The notes under the pieces: generated by a model
What the model was told of the DNA's origin: nothing
The model's database searches: none
The model's input: the letters and a program-made list of their open reading frames with translations, nothing else
Shown: positions 57,371 through 64,000 of the stretch, piece by piece
How positions within the stretch are numbered: the stretch's first letter is position 1
Layout: each line of letters starts with the position of its first letter
From: Eulemur rufifrons
Lineage: Eukaryota; Chordata; Mammalia; Primates; Lemuridae
Direction: 5' to 3'
Length of the DNA: 64,000 nucleotides
Assembly (NCBI RefSeq): GCF_041146395.1
Contig: NC_090989.1
Location: 217,652,843-217,716,842, forward strand
Position numbers and translations under genes: made by a program

Positions 57371-59594
57371 AGGCTACCTGTAGAGGGAAGAGTGGAAAGA
57401 ACAGATTTGACTACCTTCATGCACCTGCTCTTCTGACTTTCCATTACAATTTTTTGAACCTCATTTTAGTACTTGTATAATAATTACCTGTATGTGTTAA
57501 GATAGGGTTTTCTTCTCCTCTGATCCCTTTCTTTTCTTTCCCTACTTCTCCCATCATCCACTGACATTCACACCCCTTTCCTCAAAGGGGGTCTTTGATC
57601 AGATAGAGGAAAGGAAAAAAGCATCTGATTATGAAAACATAGAAGTTATGCCCCAAATAGCTGGCTAATATTAGAGAGAACACTTTATTTTTCCTGTAGA
57701 TGGGTGACTGTGTAAAGTTGTTCCATCCTTCGCATGGAATCTAAGGAACATACTATATTCCCTCCAGCTCAGAGTTCTCAGTTCAAGGTACCTTTAGTAC
57801 TGCCCGAGGCCAAAAGAAACACCTAACAGTTCAATTTATTAAGTAATTAAGTCCAAACATTTAATAAGCACTTTAAGCCTAACAACTTAGAGCACTTTGA
57901 AAAAAATACTACGTATAAATTGAAAGGAAAAATATGTTTTAAATTTATTCTTAAATAATCACTATCATTTAACTAATGGCATGTGTGTGCCTGTTGGGCA
58001 CTGCACAAGTTCTCAAGCCTTGGAATTAGATTGAACATAGCCACCCTGATTTCCTGTTGCATGCTGATTTTTGAGAAGGCTGACTTTTTATCACAGCAAC
58101 TACCAAAAACCCAACTTTGCTAAAATATTAATGTGACTCCATTGAAAGCAATGTAGCACTAGCCAACGTTAAAACCGTAGTTCATAAAATGTCCAACAGA
58201 GGTCGGACTGTTTTCCTCAAAAATGTAAAACTTCCATCAGCTAGTGCCCCTGTGAATTTGCTGCAGTGTCCTGGAGCATCTTGGGACAGAACTCGGGAAC
58301 CACAGCTGTAGCTCCTTTCGAGAGGAAAACAGTTGGAATTTGAACCAATCTGGTGAGGAAAGGTGGGTAAAAATACAGAGAGGCTCATAAAGACAGCAGA
58401 GAGAGGGATATCAAAAAGAGAAGAGGGACTTTTAGCTGTCCATCCGGCGTGGACTTGTGAACTGGGAATTGACTCAATGGGAAAAGCAAAGTAAAATACC
58501 CCACGTTCCTATGCCTCAGACATTATGGACATAAGTAAGAGTTTCCATGTGTCTCTGTCTCTCTCACTAAATTAAGATCAAGCAAAAGATCTTATTCATT
58601 TCCATATTCCTCCAAACACCTAATTCAACACATAGTGTTGTATTGAATTCCCTTACCCAGAACACTGAACTTAAATCTAATTGCAGTAGAATGTACTAGT
58701 TAATTTGTTTTGATTTATTTTACACCTCTGGAGTTAGAGCTTCTTAGAATTCAATATGTAGATTAGTGGAGAATCAGAAGGCTTTTCTACTGTTCTGCTG
58801 TTGGGACCTCTCCATGTTCCTGCCGGCTTGCTGAGATGAGCTTCAGATCTATGGTTTATTTTGTGTTTCAGACTCAGTACCTAAAGGGAAAACATGCCTG
58901 GCAATGAGTGACGTCCCCAAGTGTACTCCCACTGATTTTACCTCAAAAATGACATTTGTGAGAGTTGATTCCATAGCTTTTTACTGTGTGAGCTATAGCA
59001 TATGAGAGAACTGCTCCCTAAGTTTTGTTGCCCTTTGATTTACCAAAGTAATCAAAATGTTGGGTATGTCTGTATCATCATTTGCCGGGAAAACACATGA
59101 CAAAACTATTGTTGTCCAGGGAGATCAAAAGGATGTGGGGTTCTTCAAAAAATTTTGGTGATAAAACATGTAGATTAAGGAATGAAATTAAATGACCAAA
59201 TGTGGAGCCAAATAACTAGTTTACATTCTTTCTGCAATTGAAAACTTTATTGTTTCAATTTACAAGTTCTTGAGAAAGGGTGTTCGGTTTTTGTTTGGTT
59301 GGTTTCTTTTATTTAATCTGGTTACATAAATTTGTTCACAGTCCCAGAGTTAATCATACTTTGCACTTCTCTCTCTTACCTTTCATCCGAAAACTGCGAG
59401 TCGCTGATAGCCTGTGTGGCCAGCTTATTCCCTAGTGGTTGCAGACAATGTTAAAAATCAAAAGGATAAGCAATGCAGACCACTAGAATCTGCAATCAAA
59501 ACAACCCTGCCGGCAAGGGCACCTAATAGTGCACTTACTTTATAAGCTAGGAAGAAATAGGATGGAATCAAATATCGCAGAGATCAAGGAAAAT
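57371..59594. other. Unique sequence, no feature seen
   Basis: About 2.2 kb without a recognised repeat or open frame of note, the longest such stretch in the window. Confidence 0.4.
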
Positions 59595-59770
59595 AAGCAC
59601 TTAACATGTGCCTAAAAACATTTCACGGGCTTTATAAACATTATCGCATTCACCCACATTTAACAGAAGGAGAAACTGCAGTTGTCAAAGCTGATACAAC
59701 TTGCCTTTGGTCAGCTGCAGGGCAGAACCAAAATCTAAACCTCAGTCTGATCAACCATCAAGTGAACGCT
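59595..59770 (-). mobile_element. MIR SINE
   Basis: GGGCTTTATAAACATTATCG, TTAACAGAAGGAGAAACTGC and CAGGGCAGAACCAAAATCTA match the antisense MIR. Confidence 0.7.
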
Positions 59771-60240
59771 CATTCACAACATCATGTTGTGACATAAAGC
59801 TGAGTTGTTGCCAGTTAAAAACTGTGGAGAAATAGTGCTGGGTTTGAAGGGAAGGTGAAGGCCCTAAATTCCCTTTTCAACTTGAAGCCTAGAAAGTCCT
59901 TTTATCATCCCCTGACCTGTGGCTGGAAACAGTTGGCCCTAAGGGGAAGGTGTATCAATCGCAGCAGACAATGACACCTTAAAGCTAAGGACAGCTAGGT
60001 CTCCTCGCGTTATATAAGCTGGCTAGAATACATTTCAAACTGTGCATTTCTCCCTCTTCCCGTAAATTTGATCCACCTCGTCATTTCCATCTCTTCTCCT
60101 GATTTTCAAAATTTATTAACTTAACCTTATTATTTTTTTCCCATGGCTAAAATTTGACTGGATCAACATCATATTTTCTTCCTGTTTTTCAATCAGAACT
60201 AAAAATGTTAAAAGCTGGACACACCAACTATGATTCTTCA
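59771..60240. other. Unique sequence
   Basis: Contains a TATATAAG at 60012, with no associated exon-like sequence. Confidence 0.4.
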
Positions 60241-60253
60241 AAAAATGTTTTGA

Positions 60254-60642
<389 letters not shown>

Positions 60643-60784
60643 TTAATGTTCAATGACAAAGAGAGCAACCAACTAACCAGAGTACAGATCTCAGTGAATG
60701 CCTTTCATTGGAACCTACAAGGCTCCAAAGCAGATACTTGCCAATTTTATGACAACCCCTAGAAATCAAAATCTACCTTTACCT

Positions 60785-61150
60785 ATTGGCTTAGGTCGGG
60801 GTTCCCTAGAAGCAGAGCCAGAGACAGGGATGTAGGCACCAGAGATGCACTGAGGATGTGTTCTCCATAAAATAACGTGTAAAAAAGTGAGGAAAATAGA
60901 GTAGGGAGGGGAAAGCAGCCTTGGCCTGATCCATAGGTGGCAGAGAAGGGCTTAGTGAGGGAGGGGGGCTCCTCTGGGGTGCAAAGCATGCCACAGAGCC
61001 ATCCTTTGTCTAGGTAGGGGCCAGGCTTTGGTATGCCCCTATCAGTCAGTGGCTGACAGCTTAAAGCTCTGGGGAGAAAGAAGGTTGATAACCTCCCAGG
61101 CATCTCTTTTAAGGCAGCCACATCAGCTGAGAACAATTTTCAAGGGAAGT
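60785..61150. mobile_element. Possible ancient repeat, family unnamed
   Basis: GGGTTCCCTAGAAGCAGAGC, TTGGTATGCCCCTATCAGTC and GGTTGATAACCTCCCAGGCA suggest an old repeat. Frames of 117 and 62 residues on the minus strand are unsupported. Confidence 0.35.
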
Positions 61151-61204
61151 TAGCAGGTATGTACTGTTAACTGCAGCACCTGAAACAGCAGGGGGAGGGA
61201 TGCA

Positions 61205-61383
61205 TCTACTGCAGCATCCCAATGTGTGATTTTGTGGGGGAACTTGGTAGAAATGCAAATTCCTGGCCCCCACTCCCAACCTACTGAATCAGAAACACCT
61301 GTAGTAGGAGCAATGCTCTATGCTTTATTAATAACACACCCTCCAGGTGGTTCTGATGCACTTGAACGTTTGAGAAGCACTGA
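61205..61383 (+). mobile_element. MER5-like hAT element
   Basis: AGAAATGCAAATTCCTGGCC, CCTACTGAATCAGAAACACC, CCAGGTGGTTCTGATGCACT and TTTGAGAAGCACTG keep the diagnostic MER5A order (right end better than left). Confidence 0.85.
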
Positions 61384-62079
61384 ATAACTATCTTCCCACC
61401 AAATAGTATATATCACAATACTATTTTCTAATTGGCTTACGTTAGTACAAGTCGTGATGAAACTAGGAACCCCCTGAAAATTATTTTGACTCAGAAGCCT
61501 ACAAAAAATATTACCATAAACAGATGTCTAGCTTCAATTAACCACACACATTTCCACTTTTAGTTATTTTCTTTACTTTCTCCCTAATTTTCTGGACCCT
61601 TTCCATGACTTGAGGGCTCTGAGCAATCTCTCCCCTGGAGTCTTTTTAAGAAGCCTTAATTAGTTTCACACATTCACAGGGTCATCTAGCTCTCCTGCCC
61701 CCAAGGGAGGGGTTTATGGCCCAATAAAGATGTGTTGCCCTACATCCTCCTCCTTTCTGGAATAAAACCTATGAATACCAAGTTGACATTTTGCAGTCAT
61801 TTTGCTCTAAGGTCTAATGTTCTTAACTAAGCAAGGTAAAAAATTAGGCATCCTGCAATCAAATGTCTCTGTTGGAACAAGTTATGACTTAGACTATTAA
61901 CTAGGTTCATCATTTCTCTCTAAAGGATATCAGGGGGTAGTGGTTTGGAAGATTTACCTTTACCTTTTCTTTTCACCATTAAAAACCTATATTCAAGTAT
62001 TAATATTATCAAACACTGGAAAATATTATAAACATTGTTTTAAAGAATCTGCCTTTTAGGGCTACTGATTTCTTTTACT
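61384..62079. other. Unique sequence, no feature seen
   Basis: No family recognised. Confidence 0.4.
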
Positions 62080-62620
62080 ATTGACACTTTCAATATGTGC
62101 TATTTTAAACATAGAGAAAAATCCAGAAAGTAACATAATCAACATTTGTATATAGTTGTCCCTCAGTATCCACTGAGGATTTGTTGCAGATATCCTCCTG
62201 CAGATACCCAAACTCATGGATGCTCAAGTCCCTGATATAAATTGGCGTACTATTTGTATACAACCTACGCACAGCCTACCACACACTTTAAATCATTTCT
62301 GGATTTCTTATAACTAATACAACGTAAATGCTATATAAATAGTTGTTATGCTGTATTGTTTAGGGAATGACAAGAAAAAAGGTCTGTACATGTTCAGTAC
62401 AATTTTTTTTAATATTTTCAATCCATGCTTGATTGAATCCATGGATGTGGAACTCACAGAAACAGAGAGCAACTGTACTCGCCATGTAGATTTTTTAATT
62501 ATTAATATTTTGCCATATTTTCTTCAAAGTTTTTCTTTTAAAAAAATTAAAGCTTTCCAGATACTGTTGAAGCTCCCTTGATCTCACTTGGACACATACA
62601 GGTGTCAATTACATAACCAC
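62080..62620. mobile_element. Old LINE-1-like 3' UTR fragment, split by a Tigger-like element
   Basis: ACATAATCAACATTTGTATA on the left and TTATTAATATTTTGCCATAT, ATTAAAGCTTTCCAGATACT, GTTGAAGCTCCCTTGATCTC on the right fit one old repeat (family form: caacaaatgttaacattttgcc ... ttacagatacagttgaagccc). Family name uncertain. Confidence 0.5.
62153..62475 (-). mobile_element. Tigger/MER2-like nonautonomous DNA transposon
   Basis: The 323-bp unit starts TAGTTGTCCCTCAGTATCCA and ends AGAGCAACTG, with TA at 62151-62152 and 62476-62477 as the expected duplicated target. Interior landmarks: TCATGGATGCTCAAGTCCCT, GTCTGTACATGTTCAGTACA, TGATTGAATCCATGGATGTG. The 77-residue frame at 62348-62581 is a translation of it. 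No transposase. Confidence 0.88.
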
Positions 62621-62809
62621 TGTATTTTCTACCCTCTACGGTTTGCTGTCTTTTCTGTATTATAGCTCACAATAAATATGCTTGAGAGGACATAATCTTT
62701 TATCTCATACTATAAAGTATAACATATAATAAGTTAAAATATTGAGTTCAAATGATAAAAGAGAAAACTTTTCAAAATGTCTCAAAATAAAAGTTAGAAA
62801 TCTTGAATA

Positions 62810-63324
62810 GGTCAGGCATAGTAGCTCATACCTGTAATCCCAGTACTTTGGGAGGCCAAGGCAGGAAGATCACTTGACGCCAGGATTTTGACACCAGCCT
62901 GGGCAACATAGCAAGATCCTATCTCTACAATGCATAAGAAAAATTAGCTGGGCATGGTGGCATACACCTATAGTCCCAGCTACTCAGGAGGCTGAAGCAG
63001 GAAGATCACTTGGCCTCAGGAGTTCAAGGCTGCAGTGAGCTAGGATCACACAATTGCACTCCATCCTGGCCCACAGAGCAAGACCCTGTCTCTATTAAAA
63101 AAAAAAAAAAAGAAAAAAAAAAGCAAGATCCTATGTCTACAATGCATAAGAAAACTTAGCTGGGCATGGTGGCATACACCTATAGTCCCAGCTACTCAGG
63201 AGGCTGAAGCAGGAAGATCACTTGAACTCAGGAGTTCAAGGCTGCAGTAAGCTAGGATCACACCATTGCACTCCATCCTGGCCCACAGAGCAAGACTCTG
63301 TCTCTATTAAAAAAAAAAAAAAAA
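62810..63324 (+). mobile_element. Old Alu (AluJ-like) with a duplicated right arm
   Basis: Left arm, right arm and A-tail occupy 62810-63122. A second copy of the linker, right arm and tail follows at 63123-63324. The element has AATCCCAGTACTTTGGGAGG in the left arm (not the lemur TCCTAGCACTCTGGGAGG), so it predates the lemur-type Alus. No clear target duplication was found. Confidence 0.92.
62911..63324 (+). repeat. 212-bp tandem duplication within an Alu
   Basis: Both copies start GCAAGATCCTAT (62911 and 63123), continue ACAATGCATAAGAA and end TCTCTATTAAAAA. They differ at about seven positions, for example CACACAATTG against CACACCATTG and ACCCTG against ACTCTG. The first copy has a longer, interrupted A-tail. 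Confidence 0.95.
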
Positions 63325-64000
63325 GGGAAAATTTGAGTAAAAATTTTCTGAATGAGTATAAAGTTCATGTATTTTATAAAAGAGGAGGAATACAGGTTTA
63401 AGATTTAAGAAAAACAACATAAACAGGTAGTTTAAAGCCAAAGAAAGTGAAGATTAAAAAAATTATTAAAATAAAAAGCAAGAGATAAAACAGAATAGTT
63501 TTGTAATCTTGGAGGCAAGGAGGGCTCCTTAAGAAAATCATAAAAACCCAAAAAGTCTAAAAAAGGTTTAAAAATTAAAGATATTTGTTCAACAATCATA
63601 CTATAAACCAACTTTCAAGTAACCAGTAGATTGAGATACAATATTCTCAACATATCAGAAAAATAAAGAATATTAACAATCACAAAGCAATATAAAAAAG
63701 ATAAACAATGCTCCCTTGCCCCCAAAAAATGTGTCTCAGAAAAAAATTCTAATGACCAAAAATTAATATAGGAATCCTCTGGGGGAAAAAGCTGCATATT
63801 TAATGAGACATGAAATAGTAATGCTTTTAGATTGAGTCACAAAATATTAGGATATATGTGGCATAAGCATATGTGTGTGTATATATAAAATACATTATAT
63901 TCATTTTCTGTTGTTGTTGTGGGGGTGAAGGGAAACTTCTCCTTTACCCAAAAAGTTTGCTGAAAGATCAATTCACAATAAAGCAGATTAATTAATAAGA
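63325..64000. other. AT-rich unique sequence
   Basis: No feature recognised to the window edge apart from a short TATATGTGTGTGTATATATA run near 63868-63890. The minus-strand frame 63615-63797 has no motif. Confidence 0.4.

Noticed and set aside
60001..60030. TATATAAG as a core promoter
   Set aside because: An isolated TATA-like octamer in AT-rich DNA with no exon, CpG island or initiator context.

Overview
The window is nuclear DNA of a mammal, almost certainly a strepsirrhine primate and most likely a Malagasy lemur. The Alu copies have the primate two-arm structure but carry strepsirrhine variants (AATCCTAGCACTCTGGGAGG in the left arm, TGACGCCACGGCACTCTAGC in the right arm, CTAAAAATAGAAAGAAATTA in the linker). 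At least five LINE-1 tails share a 3' end reading GTAACCTAAACATTTGTACC ... CTGAAATAAA. The lineage call rests on recalled family sequences, not on a search.

I found no protein-coding gene, no rRNA or tRNA gene, no CRISPR array and no operon-like structure. Every open frame in the window is short, and the longest ones lie in repeats or low-complexity DNA. The window therefore reads as intergenic or intronic DNA. It is built from three age layers: (1) very old L2, MIR, MER5-like and one CR1/L3-like fragment, which make up most of the recognisable sequence; (2) intermediate MaLR/ERVL-type solo LTRs, pogo/Tigger-like DNA transposons and an old, nearly full-length LINE-1; (3) young lemur-lineage Alu and LINE-1 insertions, several with intact target-site duplications (TSDs).

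Layout. 1-9,500: a truncated Alu at the left edge, an L2 split by an LTR, scattered MIR. 9,500-13,980: a long L2, an Alu monomer, a GATA-type microsatellite, an old LINE-1 piece and an ERVL-type LTR. 14,000-29,500: mostly unique DNA with MIR/L2, a MaLR LTR splitting a MIR at 25,166-25,537, and a 137-bp LINE-1 tail. 29,540-36,080: an old antisense LINE-1 that hosts a Tigger element, an Alu, a young LINE-1 tail, a 27-bp micro-insertion and an internal duplication. 36,080-50,200: L2, MIR, an old LINE-1 3' end, a CR1/L3-like relic, and a cluster of three young LINE-1 3' ends. 50,200-60,250: mostly unique, with one Alu and a candidate regulatory patch near 53,370. 60,250-64,000: an Alu, a MER5-like element, a Tigger-like element and a three-armed old Alu made by a 212-bp tandem duplication.

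Nothing here supports a new molecular system. The best material is the set of nested insertions, which gives a readable relative chronology, plus two or three unique stretches that could be regulatory.
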